64,000 nt of DNA, taken from Schistocephalus solidus. Taxonomy: Eukaryota; Platyhelminthes; Cestoda; Diphyllobothriidea; Diphyllobothriidae. Each line of letters begins with the position of its first letter. Position 1 is the first letter of the stretch. The notes below the pieces were generated by a model. It was not told the DNA's origin and made no database searches. It saw only the letters and a program-made list of their open reading frames with translations. The stretch covers positions 1 through 64,000 of the forward strand of contig WEDG01005554.1 in assembly GCA_017591395.1 (NCBI GenBank), in the 5' to 3' direction. Made by a program: the position numbers and the translations under genes. Of this stretch, positions 43,590 through 53,859 are shown one piece after another.

Positions 43590-44231
43590 ATGAACTCTAC
43601 CAAAAACGAACTCAGTTATTTATTCAAACTATTTTGCAGAAATGGTTATCCAAGAGAATTTATACGTCGGTGCATGAGACGACAGAAGTTAAAAGAAAAA
43701 GGAAAAGACAAGGAACTAGATTGTTCCGGTCAAGCGCCCAAATCAAAGAACTGGCGAACACTTCCGTACATCAAGAACGTGTCCGAACTCGTTGAAAGAC
43801 ACCTGCGGAAACATCAAATCCAAGTAGCGCACAAACCAACGACTACACTTCGAAACCAGCTTGTACACCCTAAGGATAGGGTTGGCTATTTAGATAAAAA
43901 AGAAGTCGTTTACAAGATACCATGTAACAGCTGCAATGCGGTGTACTGTGGTCAGACAGGAAAATCAGCCTCCACGCGCATACACGAACATCAATTGGCA
44001 GTAAGGAGGCGAGACCACTTGTCTCAAGTTGCCATGCACACGCTAGAAACAGGACACAAATTTGCCTGGGACAAAACCCGCATTGTTGCCTCCTGTCCAT
44101 CTAAGAAAGGCCGAGAATTTTTAGAGGCCGTTTTCTCAGATGACTCATGCATCAACCGACGCATCGAATTGGACCATGTGTACGACTACCTGAAAGAAAG
44201 CGGGAAGAAACGACAGCCAATCCAAATGTAA
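43590..44231 (+). pseudogene. PLE copy 2 GIY-YIG endonuclease (open 213-codon frame)
   Basis: Open from 43590 to a TAA at 44229. The linker ends with HQIQVAHKPTTTLRNQLVHP, followed by EVVYKIPCNSCNAVYCGQTG, KSASTRIHEHQLAVRRRDH and GHKFAWDKTRIVASCPSKKG, REFLEAVFS. This gives the Cys-x2-Cys, Y-x-G-x-T, Arg and Glu-His residues expected of the PLE class of GIY-YIG nucleases. The domain itself is undamaged, although the upstream reverse transcriptase is broken, so no full protein is made. Confidence 0.85.
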
Positions 44232-44410
44232 ATGCCCCCACAATGACAACAATTGGCAGGAATGACAAAGCAATATCGATTTTTCCGGCACGTGTTAAAT
44301 TTGAACTGTTTTTGTACACTTACCACAAGTCTGACGACGATCTGGGGTGCCAGCGTCGAAAATTTACATAATAAAGTTACCTATTGTTTCCCAAAGAACG
44401 TCTTTGCTTC

Positions 44411-44426
44411 TAAATATATATATATA
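44411..44426. repeat. Short (TA)n tract at left edge of element H
   Basis: aaatatatatatatat directly precedes gggtgtatggggcact, which I take as the start of element H. A (TA)n tract also stands at the right edge (51757-51777). Confidence 0.6.
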
Positions 44427-46997
44427 TGGGGTGTATGGGGCACTAGTTAGAGGTAGCACCACACATATAGCATTTTGTTGCTCCATTTGTCTCGTACAGG
44501 TGGTGAATGCTCCTGTGACCGCCTCTAACTGGTACCCAACTCTTACCTGTGGCTCCTCGAAGTTGGGTTCTTCCCAGCGGCCAGACCCCGGGCAACCGTC
44601 ACGACCGGTGGGCTAAACCAGGTGAGGGTCTCCGGTGTTGTGTGTGCCTCCACACCCAGTATGTCTGACTTTCGAACTTCTCACCTCCCCCCTCTCAAAA
44701 AGTCCTACGGTGGGGGCGACAGAAACCCTGTAGGCGGCCCAGGCTAACTCGGGTCGTTCTCCCACTAAAACAAAACCGTAACCCATAGTGGAGTTCGGCA
44801 GCCGTCTGGAATGTCCGAGCAGCCCTATTTAGGGACAGCACTGCTTGCCTCCTCGCGGAGGAAGGGGCTAGAAAAGGTGCCCTAAACAAATGCTGGTTAT
44901 CACGTCTTCTGCAGCCGGCCGCGGCTCGCAGATCGCAAAATACGCGGTCGTAAAACTCAAACAAACAACAATACTCCCTGTCACCATCCCCCTCGCCATA
45001 CCCCCCAGGCTGCTCGGGTGAGTCCACTCACACTAGCAGCCTGGAATGTTCGTTCCCTTTTAGACAATCCTAGGAGCAACTGGCCAAAACGAAGGACGGC
45101 GCCAGTCGCTCGGGAACCGGTGCGCTACAAGGTGGACATTGCTGCTCTCAGCGAGACCCGATTCTCTGAGCAGGGTCAACTGGAGGAGGTGGGTGGCGGC
45201 TACACCTTCCTCTGGAGCGGCTGGCCAAAGGCAGAGCGACTCGACGCTGGTGTTGCCTTTGCCATCCGGAACGACATTGTGGGACGTCTGCCCTATCTGC
45301 CGCAGGGTATTAATGATCGCCTGATGAGCCTACGCCTGCCTCTTCGGGGAGACCAGTTCGCCACCATCATCAGCACCTACGGTCCCCGAATGACGAGCTC
45401 TGATGCGGCGAAGGAAAAATTCTACGAGGACCTGCACGCCTTGCTGGCGACTGTGCCGAAAGAGGACAAGTTAATTGTCCTTGGTGACTTCAATGCCCGC
45501 TTCGGGACGGACCACGCTGCCTGGCAGGGATTACTGGGTCCCCACGGTCTCGTTAGCTGTAACGATAACGGCCTATTTCTTCTGCGCACGTGTGCGGAAC
45601 ACCGTCTCTTGCTGACCAACACCTTCTTCCGCCTTCCGACGCGGGAGAATGCCACGTGGATGCACACTCGGTCGCGGCACTGGCATCTGCTGGACTATGT
45701 TCTCGTCCGGAGGCGAGATCGACAGGACTTGCCGGTAACCAAGGTGATCCGCGGTGCCGATGGTTGGACAGATCACCGCCTCGTCATCTCCCAGATTAGG
45801 CTCCGACTGCAACCCCGACGAAGGCCACAAGGTAAGAGGCCACCATGTAAGTTAAATACTCTTTTATTAAATTTGCCTGCTCACTGTTTTGATTTCAGCA
45901 ACCAAATAACCGAGAAACTGGAGGACCTGCATGCTCCAGATGATAACGCTACCGTGGAGACATGATAGTGTCAACTGCGAAATGTTATCCAGCCCACCAC
46001 CCTCGATGTCCTCGGACGCGCACGCCGTCGACACCAGGACTGGTTTGACGACATTGACGCTGACATCAGCAACTTACTCGCGGAGAAGAATGGACTACAC
46101 AAAACATACATGAACCTTCGGACTGACGCTACCAAAGCAGCCTTTTTCAGATGCCGGCACCTTGTACAAAAACGGCTGCGGGAGATGCAGGATGCCTGGA
46201 TGATCCGAAAGGCTGAGGAAATTCAGGGGTATGCGAACCGCAATGAAATGAAAAACGTTTTCAAAGCCATCAAGGCCATCTACGTCCCGTGTATCAAGGG
46301 GTCCGCACCGCTGCTCAGCTCTGACGGCACAACCCTGCTGACAGATATATCGCAAATTCTGAAGCGCTGGGCTGAGCACTTCAAAAATTTCCTTAATTGC
46401 TCATTAGCCATCTCCGATGACCGGCTCCCTCAAGTGGACACGAACAATGACCTGGATCTGCCGCTTTCCCTACCAGAAACCATCCGGGCCGTGCAGCAGA
46501 TTTCCAGCGGTAAAGCACCGGGATCCGACGCAATCCCATCGGAAGTCTACAAGCACGGTGGGCCCTGGCTGATGGCAGAACTTACAACACTCTTCCAGGA
46601 GCTGTGGTGCCAAGGACAAGTTCCTCAAGATTTCAAAGACGCGACCATCGTCCATCTCTACAAACGGAAGGGGAACCGGCAACTCTGTTATAATCACAGA
46701 GGCATCTCGTTGTTCAACATCGCCGGGAAGATCTTCGCCCGTATCCTTCTCAATCGTCTTAACAGACACCTAGAGCAGGGCCTGCTCCCGGAAAGCCAAT
46801 GTGGCTTCCGCCGACACCGCGGAACAACCGATATGATCTTTGATGCCCGCCAGCTACAAAAGAAGTGTCAGGAGATGCGAACTCATCTGTACAATACCTT
46901 CGTGGATCTAACGAAAGCCTTTGACACGGTGAATCATGACGGACTGTGGAAAGTCATGCAGACATTTGGTTGTCCTGAGCGGTTCACGCACATGTGA
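44427..46997 (+). mobile_element. RTE-like non-LTR retrotransposon H with zinc-finger tail, 5' half
   Basis: Leader of about 590 bases (44427-45017), then endonuclease and the first half of the reverse transcriptase in one frame. The element is GC-richer than its surroundings. At 46997 it is interrupted by a 2.46 kb insertion and resumes at about 49453. The family, with a 'craniofacial development protein 2-like' endonuclease and a tail of zinc fingers, is one I associate with diphyllobothriidean tapeworm genomes. Confidence 0.85.
45018..46997 (+). pseudogene. Element H ORF: endonuclease and reverse transcriptase, first part
   Basis: Reads in one frame for 660 codons, broken only by adjacent TGA TAG stops at 45963-45968 (ETxxCQLRNV). 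Endonuclease: [11 protein letters not shown] (Asn), [14 protein letters not shown] (Glu), [16 protein letters not shown] (Asp), [21 protein letters not shown]. Reverse transcriptase fingers and palm: SSGKAPGSDAIPSEVYKHG, ATIVHLYKRKGNRQLC, NHRGISLFNIAGKIFARILL, ESQCGFRRHRGTTDMIFDAR, YNTFVDLTKAFDTVNHDGLW (first catalytic Asp). Ends at CPERFTHM, then the insertion adds an immediate TGA. Both stops are single-base transition-type changes. Confidence 0.85.
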
Positions 46998-46999
46998 TG

Positions 47000-47400
47000 C
47001 ATTTCAAGGCTCATACATGGAACTATACGATAGATATGGTCTTCAACCCGTCTGGATCAGAAGACTCAAAAATGGTCTCACTTTTCTATTCAAAATCACA
47101 CACGATCAAGATATTCTCAGAATGAATATACTAACAAATCAAAACGGTCCCCGAGACGCTAGAAATTATGAAAATATTATAAAAATTCCGAAATTCAAAA
47201 GGCCCAACGATCCAACTTCGATTTCATAAGATACGCGACAATATTGAATGCCCTGCCAAATTCTATTTGAAATAGTCGAACCATACGAGAATTTCAAATA
47301 AAAATCAAACAATATATGTTAAATAATAGCACACATCTATTTTTGAATAAGATAGGGCATTTTTCAACTCAGTTTTTCAACATAGAATTCGGGCCGGACG
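47000..47400 (+). pseudogene. Fragment I: C-terminus of a further CR1-like ORF2
   Basis: Plus-strand sequence with VWIRRLKNGLTFLFKITHDQ, a segment resembling 'L.LRRL..DL..LFKI', and in another frame LRFHKIRDNILNALPNSI, like the 'R..WN.LP..I' end of CR1/jockey proteins. It belongs to none of the other families in the window. Confidence 0.5.
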
Positions 47401-47640
47401 CGGCAGTTACTGTTAGCGATAGCTTCGTCAATCCTGAGTTCTCCCGATGAGTTGCCTTATCTGCACCTAAAAGTCAAGCTGAAAATCCAAACGTACTTTG
47501 CGTGCGGTGATAGCCATTTCACTAGAACCGGATACTCAGGCCAGAATCTCCCACGATTAGTTATTTCATGTCCTTTTATAAACCACCTACAACGACCTGC
47601 AATGCACACAGAGATTTAGAATCTTATCATCTGGTTATGT

Positions 47641-48615
47641 GGTACACCCTCTAGTTATGGGCAAGCTATCAGAACCGAAGAGAGCTTCGACAGAGTCAGC
47701 ACCCAAAAGTTTTGGAAGGTGTCCTGAATGTAGAAAACTAGTGACAGTTTGCGTAAACAAGGGAAAGCTTTGCTGAATTTTGATACTTCTAGGTAGCTTA
47801 TTCCAGATTGCTTTAGCGTTTACCGAAAAAAACTGTCGGTATCTAACTGTGCATGTCAAAGGAAGAAATAAAAATACATCTCGATGACTGGTGAGCCTAG
47901 AGTGGTCGACGTGCCTCAGAGTTGTAAGGGGGTTAAATGTACGACGGTTTAGTAGTTTAAACAGTAAAAAATAGTCCCTTCTGTAATCTGCGAAGCCACA
48001 GTGGGTCAAGGCTTGTAAGCTCACAGCGTTGGTGATAGGACAGGTTTCGGTGATCTGAATAGAAAACTCTTTTTGTAAAGAAGTGCTGGACTGATTCTAT
48101 CTTCTTTCGTTCACTAACGTGCAGGAGACTAAATAGAAACGAGCAGTATTCCAGACTAGGCCTGACATACATTTTATAGAGGCTGATTCTAATTTTGACG
48201 GTTTTAAAATTTCTGAGAATAAACCCAGTAGTTTGGCGTGCTTTCAAAACAATCAGGGCGCAGTGCTCTGACAGATTAAGACTACTAGAGTTTGATATGC
48301 CCAGATCCTTTATAAATCCGGGCACGTTTATATCGTGACCGTCTATGCTTAGATAGGGGCTGATGGTTGTCGCCAATAACCATAAAGGAGCAATTTTGCC
48401 AAGAAAGTGAGAGGCGCCATGTGCGACACCACTGAGCGAAGGCCTGAAGATCCGCTTTTAAGAGCTCAAGCACGATGTTGCGATCAATGGGTTTACATCG
48501 ATAGGCAACTTTTAAATCGTCAGCGTACAGAAAGGGCCGACCATACTGAAAACAATCAGGAACATCGTTGACAAAGAGGCAAAATAGAAGCGAGCCGAGC
48601 ACGCTGCCCTGAATA
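47641..48615 (-). mobile_element. CR1-like element D-type, copy 2 (5'-truncated)
   Basis: Minus-strand 3' portion starting in the reverse transcriptase at a QGSVLGSLLFCLFVNDVPD-like segment near 48610. FLYADDLKVAYRC holds the catalytic site near 48530, then RTWRLSLSWQNC, SLYKMYVRPSLEYCSFLFS and the C-terminus AIWNKLPRSIKIQQSFPLFT. Frames 48602-48285, 48376-47957 and 48024-47635 overlap by one or two frameshifts. About 80 percent like copy 1 by eye. Confidence 0.85.
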
Positions 48616-49452
48616 AATTCATTATCTAAAAGCAGCCTTTATTTATCTTTAAAACTATTTTAAAAAATTATGATAACTTTACATTTAAAATGTTTTTGGA
48701 TAGCGTCTTTATTTTTATGCATAATTTTATGATTATTAAACAATTTTCTTTAAAACTAATTTGCAAAACTTAGGATTTTTTATCTCTGTCTGTTAGTAGT
48801 ATGTTTTTTTCCATTTTTAACATCATTTATGCTCTATGTTATTCGAATGCGCAATGAGCCACACGTCTAGGTTTTGATATAGCTTTATAAAAAGAATGGT
48901 ACTAGCAGTTTCATACAGCTAGATTTAACATAATCAACACTATGATATATAATACAAATATGAAGACTGTATGACTGCATTGAAAGTTTCTTACCGTTGA
49001 ACTCTTCTTGCTCCTAGTCTATTTTCACCATTTTAGCAATCAGTCAACAAAGTCTAATTATTCGGCAGACCCCACACCGGAATCGACTGCGCTTGCATCT
49101 GATTGGAAGTACCTATCCCTTCGAATCGACCGCAGACGTTTCTAGCTCTGTCAAATGAATACCCTCGAACGTCAATAACAGACTAGTTGTGACTCTAAAC
49201 AGTATTTCCCTGATACATTCACCTTCATTCTGTATAGCTATTTTTACTTCATTTTTGCTATTTCTAAACCTTGGAAAACAGGTTTTTTTTTACTTAAAAC
49301 AAACTCGTCATTTCAACACTGCTATTTAAACAAACAAACAAACCAAAGCTTAAGTGTTTAATGAAAAGAGGAGTTTGTTCTAGGTTTTTTCCTGTGTTCT
49401 AAGGATTTGACGGCGCCAAGCAGTGCCAAATCAATAAATTTATTTTTATATT
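48616..49452. other. AT-rich stretch, nothing recognised
   Basis: Strongly AT-rich, with T and A runs (for example ggtttttttttacttaaaac at 49282). No ORF above 60 codons with a recognisable motif and no match elsewhere in the window. Confidence 0.4.
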
Positions 49453-49461
49453 TATGACGGG

Positions 49462-50711
49462 ATGACGGCGCGCGTCACTGACAATGGGGTGGTATCCAAA
49501 GCATTTGCAGTGACCAACGGAGTGAAGCTGGGCTGCGTACTGACCCCCATCCTGTGCAGTCTCATGTTCTCGGCTATGCTGATGGACGCCTACCGTGATG
49601 AGCAGCCTGGTCTCCGCATCGCCTACAGAACTGACGGGCACCTTCTCAACAGTCGGTGTATGCAGGCTCCAACGCGCGTGTCTACGACTACAGTCCATGA
49701 CTTGCTCTTCGCGGACGACTGCGCCCTTAACACCGTGACGGAGGAGGACATGCAAAGGAGCATAGACCTCTTCGCCGAAGGCTGCGCCGATTTTGGATTA
49801 ACAATCAGTAGAGCCAAAACGGTTGTCATGCACCAGCCGCCATCCAGCGCGGAATACAATGCTCCTCGAATCAATGTCAACGGTGCTCAACTCAAATTGT
49901 GGAAACATTAGCTTATATAGGAAGCACGATGTCACGCAACACGACAATCGATGACGAGGTTGCCCAACGGATCTCCAAAGCTAGTCAGGCCTTCGGTTGG
50001 CTGCAGGCCTCCATATGGAATCACCACGGTATGCACCTGAACACCAAACTGAAGATGTACAAGGCCGTCGTACTGACGACACTCCTTTACGGAGCGGAAA
50101 CCTGAAATGTCTACTTTAACCAAGCCAGGAAGCTGAATCACTTTCATCTCAGCTGCCTCCGCAGAATACTGAAGCTGAGATGGCAAGACCGGATCCCGGA
50201 CATGGAAGTCCTGGAGCGGACCGGAATCCTCAGCATCCATGCCATGTTGAGCCAAGTGCAACTGGAATGGAGCGGCTTCCTGGTAAGAATGGATGACGAG
50301 TGACTACCCAAATGACTTTTCTACGGAGATGTCGCTACGGGTTCTCGCCGGCAGGGAGTTCAAAAACGACGCTACAAGGACACTTTGAAGAAATCGCTGA
50401 AGCAACTGCAGATGAACCCGGCGACCTGGGTGGACCTCGCACAGGATAGACCGGCATGGAGAAGATCCGTGAAGACTGGTGCAGCAATTTATGAGGCCGA
50501 CCGGATAGCCGCCGCCAAGGCCGAAAGAGTGGTACGAAAGTCACCAGCGCCCCGGACCAACACCACCAATGCCCAGGCCCTGCCAACATGCCCACGCTGT
50601 CAACGCATCTTTTGCGCGCCAATCGGCCTGGTTGCACATCTTCGGACGCAATGCACCAACAATCCTACAATTCCAATTTCTACGTCAAATTCTGCCAACC
50701 TTTCCTTCTGA
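49462..50711 (+). pseudogene. Element H ORF: reverse transcriptase second part and first zinc finger
   Basis: MTARVTDNGVVSKAFAVTNG leads to GCVLTPILCSLMFSAMLMDA and the catalytic palm TTVHDLLFADDCALNTVTEE (49686-49745). After a frameshift near 49890 come [20 protein letters not shown] and TTLLYGAET, then [20 protein letters not shown] and [20 protein letters not shown] with stops, and KSLKQLQMNPATWVDLAQDR. The frame 50385-50711 ends with LPTCPRCQRIFCAPIGLVAH, a C2H2-type finger. Stops and frameshifts: TGA at 50103, TGA near 50300, and others. Confidence 0.85.
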
Positions 50712-50859
50712 CTCCGCCACCCTCACTCCTGGCATCATTTCCGTTACTCTCACCATCATAGAGACCAAATCCATCTACTTATCGCCTGCTACCCCCACCA
50801 CCGCAACCACCACCGCCTTCGCCTTCACTACCACCACCACCACCATCAGCGATGGAAAA

Positions 50860-51395
50860 TCTCTCCTAAGCTGTACTCAATGCGACCGCACATTCACCCC
50901 ATACGCATCGGCCTGTACGGTCACTTGTGAATACATCGCGCAGAGACCGGTGAGCCAGTGCCTGGAGCACCATCACACAGCAGAGATCGTCGCCTCCACT
51001 GCCCTCACTGTGCTCGCACATTCACTCATCGCATGGGCCTATTCGGTCACATGCGCATCCATGACAGTGGAATACACCACAATGCCGACAACACCGATAC
51101 ACCATACACACCCTCCGCTCCTGCCATTCTTAACGCCCCTGCCACCCCCACTACCATGAATGACATCCCCCAGCTTCTACCGATTTCTCCTGCCCACACT
51201 GCACCTGCAAATTCAACTCACGCATCGGCCTGGTCGGTCATTTGCGAATCCATCGCACGGAGGCTGGTGAACCAGTGTCTCGGGCTCTGACATACAGTCG
51301 ACGCGCCCGCCTTCACTGCCCTCACTGCTCCCGCACATTTACACAGCGCATGGGCCAATTAAACCACATGCGCCTCCACGACAACCTGCGGTAAA
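50860..51395 (+). pseudogene. Element H C-terminal C2H2 zinc-finger array
   Basis: Spread over all three frames by frameshifts are four more finger units: a degraded one at 50870-50940 (CTQCDRTFTPYASAC), LHCPHCARTFTHRMGLFGHM at 50995-51060, FSCPHCTCKFNSRIGLVGHL at 51185-51245, and LHCPHCSRTFTQRMGQLNHM at 51310-51375. The units alternate between an SRIGLVGHLRIH type and a HRMGLFGHMRIH type. Thr/Pro/Ala-rich linkers separate them. The stop follows LHDNLR near 51393. In the intact family this array would bind nucleic acid. That function is inferred from the C2H2 pattern. Confidence 0.8.
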
Positions 51396-51404
51396 CCACC
51401 GGAG

Positions 51405-51756
51405 GCTAAACTTCATCAGCGCACACTACCTACACCAATATATCGACAACACCCTCAAAATCACCATTTACCAGAGTATATCACGGTTTCCTAGAAACCG
51501 TGGCTGGGAGGTCTGCCAATCTGACGCTTCCACCAGATCACGCCGTCGGCTCAGTGTATGTGCTGTGTGTGTGTCGAGTGGCTGACCAGTAGACTGGGAG
51601 TCAGACGGCGATGGCTGCTCCATATCCCCTGAATTTGTTAATCCTAATGTGTGCATTATTTGGGCCAGGGCGTGCTGTGGCACGCGAAGACGGGTACGCT
51701 GATCCGTCAGCTAATGCGCCTACTCCAACATCAGGCAACTGACCGGCTCGGACAGA
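51405..51756 (+). other. Element H 3' UTR
   Basis: GC-rich non-coding tail after the zinc fingers. It contains a perfect short hairpin cacggtttcctagaaaccgtg at 51481-51501 and a tgtgtgtgtg run near 51560. It ends at the (TA)n tract. Confidence 0.55.
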
Positions 51757-51777
51757 TATATATATATATATATATAG
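51757..51777. repeat. (TA)n tract at right edge of element H
   Basis: About ten TA units directly after the H 3' UTR, mirroring the shorter tract at 44411-44426. Confidence 0.85.
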
Positions 51778-51779
51778 TA

Positions 51780-52065
51780 GAGAGTCAAGCTGACAGTGAA
51801 TAATCTCCTGATAGTTGTTTCAGGTGTTTTCAGGAAAACAATTGCAGCTTATTTAGTAATTAAAATTCTGGACAGGGACGCGTTGACACAGGTGCCCGCT
51901 GAAGAACTTCTCCATTTAGTTTTATGGATCCGGTATTCTGCACCAGCAGGTATGTCGGCGAGCGGCTGTTCGCTGTCGACTGAGAAATAAGCCGATTGAG
52001 GTCTACAGAGCCAGCAATATTGCTCTCAGCATGAAGTCCGGCAAAAGGATTAAGATTCCGTGAAC
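51780..52065. other. No gene recognised
   Basis: Nearly 290 bases between element H and a D-type fragment. A 64-codon frame at 51796-51990 matches nothing known. Confidence 0.3.
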
Positions 52066-52232
52066 GCCATCAGAACCGAAGAGAGCTTCCGCAGAGTCAG
52101 CAGCCAAAAGTTTTTGGAAGGTGTCCTGAATGTACAAAACTAGTGACAGCTCGTGTAAACAAGGGATAGCTTTGCTGAATTTTGATAATTCTGGGTAGCT
52201 TATTCCAGATTGCTATAGCGTTATCCGCTATC
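52066..52232 (-). mobile_element. CR1-like D-type fragment (copy 3)
   Basis: gccatcagaaccgaagagag through attccagattgctatagcgtt matches 47668-47822 at about 90 percent, covering the last codons of D-type ORF2. Only this piece is present. Confidence 0.75.
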
Positions 52233-52339
52233 ATACAGTTGAATCCACATAAGTATGGGAAATCCACCGAAACAGCAATAGGCTGTGCGGATCGATAAAC
52301 ATTTTGAATAGAACATAAAAGGTTCTTTTTTTCATATCA

Positions 52340-52640
52340 CAAGTTTTACTGGTAACCTAACGAACAAGTGAGTCTTGACTTTTACACTCTTCAGAGGGAA
52401 CGTCAGAGATGTTCCCATTGAACAATGTTTCTAGAATTGAGAGTATGTAGCCAAATGTTTGCATAATGTTATTAAAATTGTATAACGCAGACTTGTCTAG
52501 CTGTCTAGCATTAAAAACGGGGGACGAATTGCTATAACTGTGTTCTACCCTCAATTTACTTGAGCCCCGCAAAGGTACAGATTCTGAGAGCTTTCGAGGA
52601 ACAGTTGCTCTCACTCTCATCATAGTTCGAAGTAAACTGT
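52340..52640 (-). pseudogene. Family C-type ORF1 fragment
   Basis: The frame 52623-52357 has LDKSALYNFNNIMQTFGYIL and SILETLFNGNISDVPSEECK. It aligns with LDLDALENFNTFMCKYGSLF and TILGTIFEGKFSSL near the start of family C ORF1 (31700-31600). The N-terminus is longer and different. A separate, diverged copy. Confidence 0.6.
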
Positions 52641-53084
52641 AGTGTGTTCATTCAAGCTCTATAAGACGTTAAGGCAGCATTTAAGCGAGAATATAGCGGT
52701 GTAAAATGGTACACTCAATGTTACCTATCACACTGTTTCTAATCATCCTCTCCCCATTTTCACCTCTCACATAGCCCACACAAACGGACGAACATTACCG
52801 ATTTGATGTTTTAAATTTTGACAACGTTCGAATGTTTCCCTATAACTGTATTAGCCGGAAGAAAAGTTATCGAAAGCAGCGCGTATACTCGCTAAGTCGT
52901 ATTTCGAAACGTTGAGGTGACCATTCACATGCATGCACGAAAGGTACATACCAAGAAGAAGGAAGAAGTATCAAACAAATTAGCTAAACTGAGGTTGCCT
53001 AACACAACTATCTTGCAAGGCAACCTCGTCAATTACCTCTCTTCTAAACGCCTCACTAGTGCACAACACAGCAGACAGATAGAT
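52641..53084. other. No gene recognised
   Basis: About 440 bases without a coding signature. The imperfect pair gaggttgcctaacac / ggcaacctcgtc around 52990-53030 could form a short hairpin. Confidence 0.3.
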
Positions 53085-53700
53085 AGATATGTTTTAGTTG
53101 TTACCCAGAAGGGCACTGTCACTGGACAAAAATTAAATTTAAAAGAGTGCGACATCGTATACAGTTAAGTAATGAAAAGTGGTTCAGCTTCTTGGCATAA
53201 ATCAGTTTGTTCAAAAGATTGAAAAAGGAGTAGACAGTGAAAATCTCCTTGTGCATTTTTATATAAAATTCATATGTTGAATGGGGTTTGTGGGTTTTTA
53301 AGGAGAAAGAACTGTCACTCCTGGGAGAAAAAATGCGCGTTAGGTAGGACATACCTGCTGAAGAGAGTGCATAAGGGTTCAAAACGCTCCTCATCGTGAA
53401 AGGAATCATGTAACGACATGGGCTACATTTCATCCCCGCAGGTGTGATTACAATGCGTACCGAGTAGCTATATGTGTAACCGTAAAGGATGATTGACAGG
53501 GAAACCTTCGCGGGCATCCTCCACGCGCTTCTCGTCGAATGAGCAAAGGACCGTAGAGATCGTGAAGGTCATGATAGAATTGCCAGAGAAGCGAGATAAT
53601 ATTCTAATTGTTGATTTCCAAGACCACTAACAGAGGATCCCGAAACGATAACCAACAGTCCGCGTAGGGTTGACACCGGGGAGAAGGATAAGACCGCAAG
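53085..53700 (-). mobile_element. SINE, family E, copy 3
   Basis: Minus-strand copy with tail (atct)n and cagtgcccttctgggtaa at 53085-53130, body gccaagaagctgaaccac and tcacgatgaggagcgttttg. The last block resembles family S (ccacgacaaggagcgctatg). The head at 53560-53600 is related to the S head but too decayed to show a box B. Confidence 0.6.
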
Positions 53701-53859
53701 AGCCGTCAACCGAAGGTGTGGCAGATGCACTGGTGGACGAAGTTTTAGTCTTTTGAAAAGAGTCAAGAAAGAGCAGAACCGTGAAGATCAAGGAAATTGT
53801 TTAATTCGTCAATGTTTCCAAATTATGGTCAAAATCAAGAGAGGATTACATCCAGCTGC

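Larger units (their letters stand above)
43021..44426 (+). mobile_element. Penelope-like element, copy 2 (5'-truncated)
   Basis: Encodes the last part of the reverse transcriptase followed by the GIY-YIG endonuclease, the order that defines PLEs. The 5' part of the reverse transcriptase is missing. The 3' flank 44232-44426 ends in a short (TA)n tract, as does copy 1. Its sequence is distinct from copy 1, so two PLE families are present. Confidence 0.85.
46998..49452. mobile_element. Composite insertion splitting element H
   Basis: About 2.46 kb between the two halves of the H reverse transcriptase. It holds an I-type CR1 C-terminal fragment (47000-47400, plus), unassigned sequence to 47640, a D-type 3' half (47641-48615, minus) and an AT-rich stretch (48616-49452). 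About a dozen bases of H seem lost at the junction, judging by the expected protein continuity. The order of the pieces does not match a single element. Confidence 0.6.
49453..51756 (+). mobile_element. RTE-like element H, 3' half
   Basis: Resumes at atgacgggatgacgg and carries the second half of the reverse transcriptase, a C-terminal zinc-finger region and a 3' UTR (51405-51756), ending at a (TA)n tract. Frameshifts are frequent here, unlike in the 5' half. Confidence 0.85.

Noticed and set aside
45422..45830. Minus-strand ORFs within the H endonuclease
   Set aside because: GC-rich antisense shadows of a clear plus-strand endonuclease.
50569..51159. 196-codon Thr/Pro-rich ORF
   Set aside because: It is an out-of-frame reading of the repetitive zinc-finger and linker region of element H; the finger motifs lie in the other frames.
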